Of a stretch of DNA of 41,194 bases, positions 8,340 through 15,879 are shown in pieces. The notes below the pieces were generated by a model that was not told the DNA's origin, made no database searches, and saw nothing but the letters and a program-made list of their open reading frames with translations. Location: assembly GCA_038251625.1 (NCBI GenBank), contig JBBSBE010000021.1, positions 1-41,194 of the forward strand. Reading direction: 5' to 3'. Source of the stretch: JBBQXK01 sp038251625 (GTDB taxonomy: Bacteria > Pseudomonadota > Alphaproteobacteria > Rhodobacterales > Rhodobacteraceae). How positions within the stretch are numbered: position 1 is the stretch's first letter; each line of letters opens with the position of its first letter. The translations under genes and the position numbers were made by a program.

Positions 8340-8357
8340 CTGTGCCCCGGCGCACAG
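8340..8357 (+). terminator. Stem-loop after the permease gene
   Basis: CTGTGC and GCACAG pair around a six-base loop immediately behind the permease stop. There is no T run, so it may be only a 3' end stabiliser. Confidence 0.25.
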
Positions 8358-8418
8358 GCGACAGGGATGACAGCCGACCCGTGCGCGCCTAGTGTCAGCA
8401 AAACGACAGGAGGAACCG

Positions 8419-9357
8419 ATGAGCTGGAACCCCGCGCTTGACCCCGATATCCCGATTGGCGATGCCGTCGATGCGATAGAGACCGTCATCGTACCCCGGG
8501 CCCGCGATCTGGGCGGCTTTGAGGTTCGGCGCGCGCTGCCCTCGGCCAAGCGGCAGATGGTGGGGCCCTTCATCTTTTTCGATCAGATGGGCCCCGCAGA
8601 GTTTCTGACCGGGCAGGGCATCGACGTGCGCCCGCATCCCCATATCGGGCTTGGCACCGTCACCTATCTGATGAAGGGCCGCATCCATCACCGCGACAGC
8701 CTTGGCACCGATCAGTGGATCGAGCCGGGGGCGGTGAACTGGATGCTGGCGGGGCACGGCATCACGCATTCGGAACGTACTGACGGCACTGCAAGAACGG
8801 CGCCCATGTCCTTGTTCGGGTTGCAAACATGGCTTGCGCTGCCAAAGGCCAACGAAGATGATCCGGCGGCGTTCATCCATGCCGCCAAGGCCGACCTGCC
8901 CGAACTTTCGGGCGAGGGGAAAGAGGTGCGCCTGATCCTCGGGCGTGCCTGGGGTGAAGAGGCGCCGGTCACGCTGCCGGTAGAGGTTTTCTATGCCGAT
9001 GCGATACTGGCCCCCGGCGCCGCGATCCCGTTGCCCGACGATCAGGAGGATCGCGGGGCCTATGTACTGCGGGGCGAAGTGACGGTGGCAGGCCAAACGT
9101 TTCCCACCGGGCAGATGCTGGTGTTCCGCCCGGGCGACCGGATCAGCCTGAAGGCGGGGCCCGAGGGCGCGCGCGTGATGCTGCTGGGTGGGGCAACGAT
9201 GGACGGTCCACGCCATATCTGGTGGAATTTCGTGGCATCCTCGAAAGAGCGGATCGACGCTGCAAAGGAAGCCTGGCGGGCGGGCGACTGGGCCCATGGG
9301 CGGTTCCGGCTGCCGCCCGATGACGATGCCGAATGGATACCGGCGCCAGAGAAGTAA
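8419..9357 (+). CDS. Pirin family protein
   Basis: 312 residues, bicupin fold of nucleus-independent bacterial pirins. The N-terminal cupin shows RPHPHIGLGTVTYL and the downstream HGITHSER, giving the His/His/His/Glu metal set usual in pirins; the C-terminal pirin_C region follows from about residue 175 to 290 (for example VYADAILAPGAAIPLP and GAYVLRGEVTVAG). Bacterial pirins of this group bind iron or nickel, and some have quercetinase activity or regulate metabolic enzymes; no specific role is evident here. The start at 8419 is favoured over an in-frame ATG at 8392 because AGGAGG sits 6 bases upstream. It stands alone between the permease and a phosphatase gene. Confidence 0.88.
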   Translation: MSWNPALDPDIPIGDAVDAIETVIVPRARDLGGFEVRRALPSAKRQMVGPFIFFDQMGPAEFLTGQGIDVRPHPHIGLGTVTYLMKGRIHHRDSLGTDQWIEPGAVNWMLAGHGITHSERTDGTARTAPMSLFGLQTWLALPKANEDDPAAFIHAAKADLPELSGEGKEVRLILGRAWGEEAPVTLPVEVFYADAILAPGAAIPLPDDQEDRGAYVLRGEVTVAGQTFPTGQMLVFRPGDRISLKAGPEGARVMLLGGATMDGPRHIWWNFVASSKERIDAAKEAWRAGDWAHGRFRLPPDDDAEWIPAPEK

Positions 9358-9469
9358 GAGGCGGAAAACGGCCGTCACTGAAGGTTCATCGGGCGGTCAG
9401 CATCGTGCAACGCGACTGACACGTTGCAGGGTGACGCTGCGGCATCGCATCCATCAAGGGGATAATCCG

Positions 9470-11008
9470 ATGCCATCCATCCGCATGACCCGCCGCAACG
9501 CGCTTCTGGCCACGTCGGCCTTTGCCAGTTCGTTGGCGTTGCCGTCGTATTCCCGCGCGCAAGCGCGCCCCTTGATCACGCATGGCGTGCAGTCGGGCGA
9601 TATTTCCTATGATGGAGGCGTCATCTGGGCGCGCGCGGATCGCGAAGCGCGGATGATGGTGGAATGGGCCACGACCGAAAGCTTTGCCGATGCGCGGGCC
9701 GTTCCCGGGCTGCCGGTGGGTGAGCCGACCGACTATATGGGCAAGCTGTTGCTGGACGGGCTGCCGTCGGATCAGGAGATTTTCTACCGTGTCACCATGG
9801 TAGATCTGGCTGACCAGAACGCCACGTCCGAACCCCTGACCGGGCGCTTCCGCACGGCCCCGGGCAGCCTGCGCGACGTCAGCTTCGTGTGGTCCGGCGA
9901 TACGGCCGGCCAGGGCTGGGGGATCGACGAATCCCGTGGCGGAATGAGCATTTACGGCACGATGCTGAAGCACAGCCCCGACTTTTTCATCCATTCGGGC
10001 GATACCGTCTACGCCGACGGCCCGTTGAAGGAAACCGTGGATCTGGCGGATGGCACGCAATGGAAGAACCTGATGGATCCGACCAAGGCCAAGGTCGCCG
10101 AGACGTTGGACGAATTCCGCGGCCAGCACCTTTACAACAAGCGCGACGCGCATGTGCTGGCGATGAATGCGGCCGTGCCGATGCTGGTGCAGTGGGATGA
10201 CCACGAGGTGACCAACAACTGGTACCCGGACGAGATTCTGGCTGCAGACGAGCGCTACGCCGTCAAGTCGATGGCGCAGCTTTCGGGCCGCGCGATGCGT
10301 GCCTTCCACGAGGTTTATCCCATCCGATCAAACCTTTCCGAGCCTTACCGTGTCTATCGCAAGGTGGCCTATGGCCCGCTTCTGGACGTGTTCTTCATCG
10401 ACATGCGCACCTACCGCGACGACAACACCGCAAACGGCGAAACCGCGCCTGTCCCGTTCCTTGGGGCCGCGCAGAAGGCGTGGATCAAGGCTGAACTGGC
10501 GGCATCGAAGGCGACGTGGAAGGTTATCGCCTCGGACATGCCGATCGGGCTGGTGGTGAAGGATGGCGATACCGCGTTCGAGGCTGTGTCGCAGGGCGAC
10601 GGGCCGGTTCTGGGGCGCGAGAACGACATCGCGGAGCTTCTGAGCTTTATCAAGCATGCCTCTGTAAATAATACACTTTGGCTGACTGCTGACGTCCACT
10701 ATACCGCCGCGCACCACTATTCGCCCGACCGCGCGCAGTTTCAGGATTTCGAGCCGTTCTGGGAATTCGTCTCTGGTCCCTTGCACGCAGGCACGTTCGG
10801 GCCGAACCCGCTGGACAACACGTTCGGGCCGGAGGTGCGTTTCGTGAAGGCGCCGCCCGAGGGGCAGGCAAACCTTCCGCCCTCGGACGGGTATCAGTTC
10901 TTCGGCAAAGTCGATATCGCGGCGGCCACCGGGCAGATGACGGTGCGCCTGATGGATGCCGCCGACACCGAGCTTTGGTCGGTCACGCTGGACCCCGTGC
11001 GCGCATAA
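9470..11008 (+). CDS. phoD: PhoD-type alkaline phosphatase/phosphodiesterase, Tat-exported
   Basis: 512 residues. The N-terminus MTRRNALLATSAFASSLAL is a twin-arginine signal with a likely cleavage near residue 30 (SRA), so the protein should be folded with its metals before export to the periplasm. After a PhoD_N domain (VQSGDISYDGGVIWARA), the metallophosphatase core shows WSGDTAGQGWG, FFIHSGDTVYADGP, QWDDHEVTNNWYP and LTADVHYTAAHHY, the Asp/Asn/His ligands of the Ca/Fe PhoD site. PhoD enzymes release phosphate from mono- and diesters. The start is set by AAGGGGA upstream of 9470; the longer open frame reaching back into the pirin gene lacks a site and would bury the signal. I found no convincing Pho box upstream. 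Confidence 0.88.
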   Translation: MPSIRMTRRNALLATSAFASSLALPSYSRAQARPLITHGVQSGDISYDGGVIWARADREARMMVEWATTESFADARAVPGLPVGEPTDYMGKLLLDGLPSDQEIFYRVTMVDLADQNATSEPLTGRFRTAPGSLRDVSFVWSGDTAGQGWGIDESRGGMSIYGTMLKHSPDFFIHSGDTVYADGPLKETVDLADGTQWKNLMDPTKAKVAETLDEFRGQHLYNKRDAHVLAMNAAVPMLVQWDDHEVTNNWYPDEILAADERYAVKSMAQLSGRAMRAFHEVYPIRSNLSEPYRVYRKVAYGPLLDVFFIDMRTYRDDNTANGETAPVPFLGAAQKAWIKAELAASKATWKVIASDMPIGLVVKDGDTAFEAVSQGDGPVLGRENDIAELLSFIKHASVNNTLWLTADVHYTAAHHYSPDRAQFQDFEPFWEFVSGPLHAGTFGPNPLDNTFGPEVRFVKAPPEGQANLPPSDGYQFFGKVDIAAATGQMTVRLMDAADTELWSVTLDPVRA

Positions 11009-11031
11009 TTCTTGGTTTTCAGAGGCTTGGA

Positions 11032-11049
11032 AGGGGCTGCACGGCCCCT
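11032..11049 (+). terminator. Stem-loop behind phoD
   Basis: AGGGGC and GCCCCT pair around a six-base loop 24 bases after the phoD stop. No T tract follows, so termination here is uncertain. Confidence 0.35.
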
Positions 11050-11082
11050 GTCAGGCGGGCTGCAAAAATGCTGTGTTCCGGC

Positions 11083-11111
11083 TTGACGGCATCTTCGGTG
11101 CGCCATAGAAC
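11083..11111 (+). promoter_or_regulatory. Strong sigma-70 promoter for tRNA-Asp
   Basis: TTGACG (11083–11088), a 17-base spacer and TAGAAC (11106–11111) form a near-consensus promoter. Transcription would begin near 11118, leaving about 33 bases of leader before the tRNA. Confidence 0.6.
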
Positions 11112-11150
11112 GCCCCTCACGTTGTGGCCTTCGGGCCCGATGGGAAATGC

Positions 11151-11227
11151 GCGGTGGTAGCTCAGTTGGTTAGAGTACCGGCCTGTCACGCCGGGGGTCG
11201 CGGGTTCGAGCCCCGTCCACCGCGCCA
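11151..11227 (+). tRNA. tRNA-Asp (anticodon GTC)
   Basis: A complete 77-base cloverleaf: acceptor stem GCGGTGG pairs with CCACCGC, the anticodon stem CCGGC/GCCGG closes loop CTGTCAC with anticodon GTC at 11185–11187, the T arm is CGGGTTCGAGCCCCG, and the discriminator G and CCA are encoded. The promoter at 11083 and terminator at 11246 make it a single-gene unit. No repeat of its 3' end is seen in the window, so there is no sign of an integrated element. Confidence 0.97.
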
Positions 11228-11245
11228 CCTTTCCCCATCATTTTG

Positions 11246-11279
11246 CTGCGCTTTTGCGCGGCTTAGTTTTCATTTTTCT
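11246..11279 (+). terminator. Rho-independent terminator of tRNA-Asp
   Basis: CTGCGC (11246–11251) pairs with GCGCGG (11256–11261) around a TTTT loop, followed by a T-rich tail (CTTAGTTTTCATTTTTCT). It lies 19 bases behind the tRNA. Confidence 0.6.
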
Positions 11280-11695
11280 GAGTGGTGTGGTGCCGTGCAT
11301 CGTGTTGCGGGGTCAAGCACCGGCGCCGGTGCCACCATCATCCCCCGATCTTCGCCGAATCATAGGTTAACGCGTTGAAATTACGAAAATCCGTGCGTCT
11401 GGTACGCGTCCCGCGCCCGTACGGCCTGCGTATGGCATCTGTACCGACAGACCGCGCGCTGCCCCCCAGATGAACGCAACGCTCGCGCCGGATCGCGGAT
11501 TTTCACGTCGCGGTGCTGCGGCTGTAACGGGGATGGCGCGGCGATGCGCTGCGGCGTAGACCACCGCTTGCACGGTCAGGACCTGCCGGGCGGATCAGAC
11601 GCCGCCGACGCGACAAGCCAAGATGACCGTGCAGATCAGGCCCACCGGGCGCAGCAAAAGACATGCGCCGGGGGGGCCAAATCGGAGTTGCGCAG
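11280..11695. other. 416-base stretch without a recognisable gene
   Basis: No open frame here has a ribosome site, a family resemblance or sensible composition; the longest (11367–11573, leftward) translates to arginine- and alanine-rich sequence typical of noise. The stretch holds a 16-base perfect palindrome (11317–11332) and, around 11365–11390, a locally AT-richer patch containing GTTAAC and GAAATTACGAAAA. The final part is the leader of the DUF1344 gene. It could hide a small RNA or the degraded remains of a gene. Confidence 0.6.
11317..11332. repeat. 16-base perfect palindrome
   Basis: GCACCGGC is followed directly by its reverse complement GCCGGTGC. It may be a dimeric regulator site or chance in GC-rich DNA; there is no T run for a terminator. 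Confidence 0.5.
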
Positions 11696-11959
11696 ATGCG
11701 TGGCAAAATTCTTTCTTCCCTCCTCCTTGTCGGTTCACTGGCGGTCGGTTCGGCCGCGATGGCGGCCAGCACATCGACCGTGGGCACGATCAAGATGATC
11801 GACGCCAAGGCGATGTCGCTGACCCTTCAGGACGGCACCACCTACAAGCTGCCCGCCGGGTTCAAGGCAGGCGCGCTGAAGGCTGGCGAGAAGGTGACCG
11901 TGGCCTGGGACATGCAGGGCAAGGAGCATGTGGCGACCAAGGTGACGCCGGCCGGCTGA
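11696..11959 (+). CDS. DUF1344 small secreted protein
   Basis: 87 residues. A signal peptide of about 23 residues (MRGKILSSLLLVGSLAVGSA, cleavage after AMA) precedes a compact domain beginning STVGTIKMIDAKAMSLTLQDG and ending EKVTVAWDMQGKEHVATKVTPAG. This beta-rich pattern is that of DUF1344, a small periplasmic family of alphaproteobacteria without known function, resembling an OB-like or SH3-like fold. The start at 11696 has GGAG 8 bases upstream; an in-frame ATG at 11663 would displace the signal. A strong terminator follows 21 bases after the stop. It stands alone. Confidence 0.8.
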   Translation: MRGKILSSLLLVGSLAVGSAAMAASTSTVGTIKMIDAKAMSLTLQDGTTYKLPAGFKAGALKAGEKVTVAWDMQGKEHVATKVTPAG

Positions 11960-11980
11960 CCCCGGACTGCAACCGGAACG

Positions 11981-12004
11981 AACGGGGGCCTTCGGGCCCC
12001 CGTT
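11981..12004. terminator. Bidirectional Rho-independent terminator
   Basis: A 10-base perfect stem (AACGGGGGCC/GGCCCCCGTT) with a TTCG loop, followed by TTTC on the plus strand. It lies between the convergent DUF1344 and acetyltransferase genes and can serve both. Confidence 0.85.
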
Positions 12005-12005
12005 T

Positions 12006-12461
12006 TCATTGGTCTGCTTCGAACTGCAGGCGGTATCGCACGTGGCCGTCCGAGGGGGTGTAGCTGTCGTAAAGGGTGCGGGCGCGCGTGTTGCCCTCGT
12101 CCGTCATCCAGTAAAGGCGCGACCAGCCGCGCGCCCGCGCCAGCGACACCAGATCGTCGAGCAGCATCCGGCCAAGGCCGAGGCCGCGCGCATCGGACGA
12201 GACAAAGAGATCTTCCAGATAGCCATCCGCCCCTTCGGCCCATGTCGAGAGGTGGTGATGGTGCAGCGCAAAGCCAAGCACCCGACCATCCACCACAGCA
12301 ACGCGCCCGCCGAGGGGCGACAGGGGATCGTTGAGGCGGGCCCAGGTGCGGGCGGTGACCGAAGCGGGCAGGGACACGTCATAAAAGGCCAGATAGTCGG
12401 ACCAGAGCGTGCGCCATGCGGCTTCGTCCTGTGGCGCCAGATCGCGGACAAGGCTGGTCAT
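12006..12461 (-). CDS. GNAT family N-acetyltransferase
   Basis: 151 residues. The acetyl-CoA-binding motif A reads LEDLFVSSDARGLGLGRMLLDDLV (R-G-L-G-L-G pyrophosphate loop, about residues 88–100), preceded by a beta-hairpin GRVLGFALHHHHLSTW and followed by the motif B segment WMTDEGNTRARTLYDSY. This spacing is typical of single-domain GNAT enzymes acting on small amines or protein N-termini; the acceptor is unknown. The start at 12461 gives the usual RDLAPQDEAAW opening, and the upstream extension overlapping the M20 gene has no support. It lies 70 bases downstream of the M20 peptidase gene in the same direction and may share its transcript. Confidence 0.85.
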   Translation of the reverse strand: MTSLVRDLAPQDEAAWRTLWSDYLAFYDVSLPASVTARTWARLNDPLSPLGGRVAVVDGRVLGFALHHHHLSTWAEGADGYLEDLFVSSDARGLGLGRMLLDDLVSLARARGWSRLYWMTDEGNTRARTLYDSYTPSDGHVRYRLQFEADQ

Positions 12462-12531
12462 GGCCTTTTTCCCCTCTTTCCCTGAAGTGTGCGGGGGCGG
12501 GTGCGGAAGCAGGCCCCGGCACCCCGCGTGA

Positions 12532-13905
12532 TCAACGTGCCAGCCGGTCCAGAATCCGTGCCCAGCTGCGGATGCCCTTGTGGAAGCTTTCCACGTCGTA
12601 TTTTTCGTTGGGGCTGTGGATCTGGTCATCGTCGCGGCCGAACCCAACCAGCATCGCGTCCATCCCGAGATGGGTCTTGAAATAGCCCGCGATGGGGATC
12701 GAGCCGCCGCAGCCCACATAGGCCGCCGCGCGGCCCCATTCATCGGTCAGGGCGGCGCGCGTCGCCTCGAACGCGGGATGGTTGATTTCCATCGTGCCTG
12801 CGGGGCTGGCGCCGTGGCTGTGCCAGTCGATGGTGCAGTCGGCGGGAAGCTGCGCCTCGACCCATTGCCGGAAATGGCCACGCAGTTTTTGCGGATCCTG
12901 CCGCGAGACAAGGCGGAAGCTGACCTTGGCATGCGCCTGCGACGGCAGGACGGTCTTGAAGCCGTCGCCGGTATAGCCGCCCCAGATTCCATTGATTTCC
13001 GCCGTGGGGCGGGACCAGATCATTTCCAGCGGCGTGCGGTCCTGTTCGCCCGCGGGCACGGACAGGCCCACATCGCCAAGGAAGCTGGCGTGATCGAAGG
13101 CGAGGTTCTGCCACTGGGCGCGAATAGCCTCGGGCAGTTCGTCCACGTCGTCGTAGAAATGGGGCACCTGCACGCGGCCCTCGGCGTCGTGCAATCCGCC
13201 AAGGATGCGGGTCAGGACGCGGATCGGGTTGATCGCGGCGCCGCCGTACATGCCCGAGTGCAGATCCTTGGAGGGGCCGTGGATCGTGAATTCCTCGCCC
13301 AGCAGGCCGCGCAGCATGGTGACGATGGCGGGCACGGTCGATTCGAAAAGCCCGGTGTCGCAGATCATGGCGATATCGCAGGTCAGCTCTTCGCGGTTTT
13401 CCTGCAGGAAGGGGATCAGCGAGGGCGAGCCCGATTCCTCTTCCCCCTCCAGAAAGATCGTGAGGCGGCAGGGCAGGGTGCCGTTTTCGGCCTTCCAGGC
13501 GCGCAAAGCCTCGAGAAAGGTCATCAGCTGGCCCTTGTCGTCCGAGGCGCCGCGCGCGCGGATCAGGCGGCCCTTGGGGCCGTCCTCGATGGCCGGGTCA
13601 AAGGGATCGCGGTGCCACAGCGACAGGGGATCGACGGGCTGCACGTCGTAGTGCCCGTAGAACAGAAGGTGGGGGCCGCCGGTCCCGCCATGGGCCACGA
13701 CCATGGGATGGCCGGGGGTGGGGCGGGCAGAAGCCTCGAACCCCAGCGATTGCAGGTCGGCCACCAGCCAGTCGGCGGCGCGGGCGCAATCGGCCTTGTA
13801 GGCCGGATCGGTGGAGATCGAAGGGATGCGCAGAAGCGCCATCAGGCGGTCGAGCGCCTGCGGCAAAGCCTCGTCTATGCGGGTGAGGACGGGGGCGAGG
13901 GCCAT
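12532..13905 (-). CDS. M20 family dipeptidase/metallopeptidase
   Basis: 457 residues, M20 (ArgE/DapE/CPG2) fold. The di-zinc site is intact: GHYDVQP (His85, Asp87), RGASDDKGQ (Asp122), LEGEEESGS (Glu155 and Glu156, the base and a ligand), a downstream DTG segment and CGGSIPIAGYF near the C-terminus with the final His ligand in IHSPNEKY. The insert LHSGMYGGAAINP belongs to the dimerisation (lid) domain. Family members of this length with GHYDVQP act as cytosolic dipeptidases or carboxypeptidases; the substrate is not deducible. There is no signal peptide. It is divergent from the small secreted protein at 14010. Confidence 0.9.
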   Translation of the reverse strand: MALAPVLTRIDEALPQALDRLMALLRIPSISTDPAYKADCARAADWLVADLQSLGFEASARPTPGHPMVVAHGGTGGPHLLFYGHYDVQPVDPLSLWHRDPFDPAIEDGPKGRLIRARGASDDKGQLMTFLEALRAWKAENGTLPCRLTIFLEGEEESGSPSLIPFLQENREELTCDIAMICDTGLFESTVPAIVTMLRGLLGEEFTIHGPSKDLHSGMYGGAAINPIRVLTRILGGLHDAEGRVQVPHFYDDVDELPEAIRAQWQNLAFDHASFLGDVGLSVPAGEQDRTPLEMIWSRPTAEINGIWGGYTGDGFKTVLPSQAHAKVSFRLVSRQDPQKLRGHFRQWVEAQLPADCTIDWHSHGASPAGTMEINHPAFEATRAALTDEWGRAAAYVGCGGSIPIAGYFKTHLGMDAMLVGFGRDDDQIHSPNEKYDVESFHKGIRSWARILDRLAR

Positions 13906-14009
13906 GGCATTCTCCGATCTGTGATGTCGGGCGCGACCCTAGCAGGACCGCCGCCCCTGTCCAGCCGCGCGGGCTTGCGCTAAAAGGCGGGGAGCGACGG
14001 AGGGTCAAG

Positions 14010-14408
14010 ATGCGCAAGGCATGGATTGCGGCGGCGATGGTGATGGTGGCGTGGGCGGCGCTGGCCGAGGATGTGGTTGTTCCGGTGGAAACCTCGACGA
14101 CCGAAAAGGCCCAGATCACGCTGAAGCTTTTTCCGTTCCTGACGCCGGAAGAGACACAGCTTTTGCGCATCATGGCGACGAATGAGCAGGCGCTGGCCGT
14201 GCTGGTGCCCGAGGGCGGCGGCTTTGGCGCGATTGCCATGGCCCCCAAAGAGGGCTTCGTGCGCGATGGTGCGCCGGTGCCATCGGCGATTGCGGTGGCG
14301 CAGTTTCCCGATGCGGAATCGGCTTCCGCCGATGCGCTGGCCAAATGCGAGGCGGCAAAGAAGCGCGGGCCGGATTGCGTGGTGGTGCTGGAGGTGGCGC
14401 CGCTCTGA
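14010..14408 (+). CDS. Small secreted protein of unknown function upstream of hemA
   Basis: 132 residues. A signal peptide (MRKAWIAAAMVMVAWAALA, cleavage near residue 19) precedes a domain with KLFPFLTPEETQLLRIMATNEQAL and ends ADALAKCEAAKKRGPDCVVVLEVAPL. The two cysteines and the closing hydrophobic strand vaguely recall DUF4189-type secreted proteins; I do not recognise a firm family. The ATG follows GGAGGG with good spacing. It is 129 bases upstream of hemA in the same direction. In annotated Rhodobacterales genomes a small gene in this place is sometimes carried along with hemA; I infer linkage only from position. Confidence 0.7.
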   Translation: MRKAWIAAAMVMVAWAALAEDVVVPVETSTTEKAQITLKLFPFLTPEETQLLRIMATNEQALAVLVPEGGGFGAIAMAPKEGFVRDGAPVPSAIAVAQFPDAESASADALAKCEAAKKRGPDCVVVLEVAPL

Positions 14409-14450
14409 CCAGCCCGGGGGCGTCAATTTGCCCCTTCGCATCGGCGCGGT

Positions 14451-14464
14451 CTGATCCATATCAA
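14451..14464 (+). promoter_or_regulatory. FNR/FnrL-like binding site upstream of hemA
   Basis: CTGAT-CCAT-ATCAA matches the TTGAT-N4-ATCAA consensus of FNR/FnrL in 9 of 10 defined bases, 73 bases before the hemA start. Oxygen control of hemA by FnrL is established in Rhodobacter species; that it occurs here is inferred. Confidence 0.55.
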
Positions 14465-14537
14465 AGCGCGGGGCTGCGGCGACCGGTGAAACATGGCCCT
14501 GAACGGGGCCGCGCGGCCCCGCGTGACGGAGAGACCG

Positions 14538-15761
14538 ATGAACTATACCCACGCGCTCGACACCGCCCTGCAACGCCTGCACGACGAGGGGCGCTATCGC
14601 ACCTTCATCGATATCGTGCGCGAAAAGGGGCAGTACCCCCGTGCGGTGTGGCGACGCCCGGATGGGTGCGAGACGCCGGTGACGGTGTGGTGCGGCAACG
14701 ATTATCTGGGAATGGGGCAGCATCCCGCCGTTCTGGCCGCGATGCACGAGGCGCTGGAGGCGACGGGTGCCGGGTCTGGCGGCACACGGAATATTTCAGG
14801 TACGACGGTTTATCACAAACGGCTGGAGGCAGAGCTTGCCGATCTGCACGGCAAGGAAGCGGCGTTGATCTTCACCTCTGCCTATATCGCCAATGACGCG
14901 ACGCTGAGCACGCTGCCGAAGCTTTTCCCGGGTCTCATCATCTATTCGGATGCGCTGAACCACGCCTCGATGATCGAGGGGATCCGGCGCAACGGTGGCG
15001 CGCGGCGGGTTTTCCGGCACAATGACGTGGGCCATCTGCGGGAATTGCTGGCAGCGGATGATCCGGCGGCGCCGAAGCTGATCGCGTTCGAATCGATCTA
15101 TTCGATGGACGGCGATTTCGGCCCCATCGCGGCGATCTGCGATCTGGCGGCAGAGTTCGGCGCGCTGACGTATCTGGACGAGGTGCATGCCGTGGGCATG
15201 TACGGCCCCCGGGGCGGCGGCGTGGCTGAACGGGACGGATTGATGGGGCGGATCGACATCATCAACGGCACTTTGGCCAAGGCTTACGGGGTTTTCGGCG
15301 GCTATATTGCTGCAACTGCGAAGATGGTCGATGCGGTGCGGAGTTATGCCCCGGGCTTCATCTTCACCACCTCGCTTCCGCCTGCCGTTGCGGCGGGCGC
15401 GGCGGCATCCGTGCGGCATCTTAAGGGTGCCCCGGAGCTGCGGTCTGCACATCAGACGCAGGCGCGCATCCTGAAGATGCGGCTCAAGGGGCTGGGGCTG
15501 CCGATCATCGATCACGGGTCGCATATTGTGCCTGTGCACGTGGGCAACCCCATCCATTGCAAAATGCTGTCGGACCTTTTGCTGGACGAGCACGGGATTT
15601 ACGTGCAGCCGATCAATTATCCGACGGTGCCGCGCGGCACCGAGCGGCTGCGGTTTACACCGTCGCCGGTTCATGGCGCGGCGGAAATCGACCAACTTGT
15701 AAGCGCAATGGATCTGCTTTGGCGACAATGTGCGCTGAATCGCGCCGAGGTATCTGCCTGA
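14538..15761 (+). CDS. hemA: 5-aminolevulinate synthase
   Basis: 407 residues, the normal length. It condenses glycine with succinyl-CoA in the cytoplasm, the committed step of tetrapyrrole synthesis in alphaproteobacteria (C4 pathway). The N-terminus MNYTHALDTALQRLHDEGRYRTF, the glycine loop CGNDYLGMGQHP, GAGSGGTRNISGTT, the cofactor Asp region YLDEVHAVGMYG, and the pyridoxal-lysine motif NGTLAKAYGVFGGYI (Lys248, the same number as in other bacterial synthases) are all present. The start at 14538 has GGAGAG upstream, and an earlier in-frame ATG at 14493 lies outside the conserved part. An FNR-like site at 14451 suggests regulation by oxygen. Confidence 0.97.
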   Translation: MNYTHALDTALQRLHDEGRYRTFIDIVREKGQYPRAVWRRPDGCETPVTVWCGNDYLGMGQHPAVLAAMHEALEATGAGSGGTRNISGTTVYHKRLEAELADLHGKEAALIFTSAYIANDATLSTLPKLFPGLIIYSDALNHASMIEGIRRNGGARRVFRHNDVGHLRELLAADDPAAPKLIAFESIYSMDGDFGPIAAICDLAAEFGALTYLDEVHAVGMYGPRGGGVAERDGLMGRIDIINGTLAKAYGVFGGYIAATAKMVDAVRSYAPGFIFTTSLPPAVAAGAAASVRHLKGAPELRSAHQTQARILKMRLKGLGLPIIDHGSHIVPVHVGNPIHCKMLSDLLLDEHGIYVQPINYPTVPRGTERLRFTPSPVHGAAEIDQLVSAMDLLWRQCALNRAEVSA

Positions 15762-15785
15762 CCCCTTCTGCGTATGCAAACCGGG

Positions 15786-15813
15786 TTGCACTATGCTACC
15801 GTTTCCCTAATAG
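15786..15813 (+). promoter_or_regulatory. Candidate sigma-70 promoter for the rodZ-like gene
   Basis: TTGCAC (15786–15791) and TAATAG (15808–15813) are separated by 16 bases in the hemA–rodZ gap; predicted start about 60 bases before the ATG. Confidence 0.45.
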
Positions 15814-15879
15814 ACCGGAATCAAGTGGCTCTGGGGACAGGGGCAACTTGGCAAATCGACGGGCAGGGGACAGGCACGC

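Noticed and set aside
9400..9450. Possible Pho box upstream of phoD (GTCA repeats)
   Set aside because: The two GTCA repeats on the minus strand are 15 bases apart, not the 11 expected for PhoB sites, and the flanking bases do not fit.
11151..11227. tRNA-Asp as an integration site of a mobile element
   Set aside because: No duplicate of the tRNA 3' end, no integrase and no phage genes in the window.
11367..11573. Small leftward open frame in the gap behind tRNA-Asp
   Set aside because: No ribosome site, Arg/Ala-rich noise composition and no recognisable domain.
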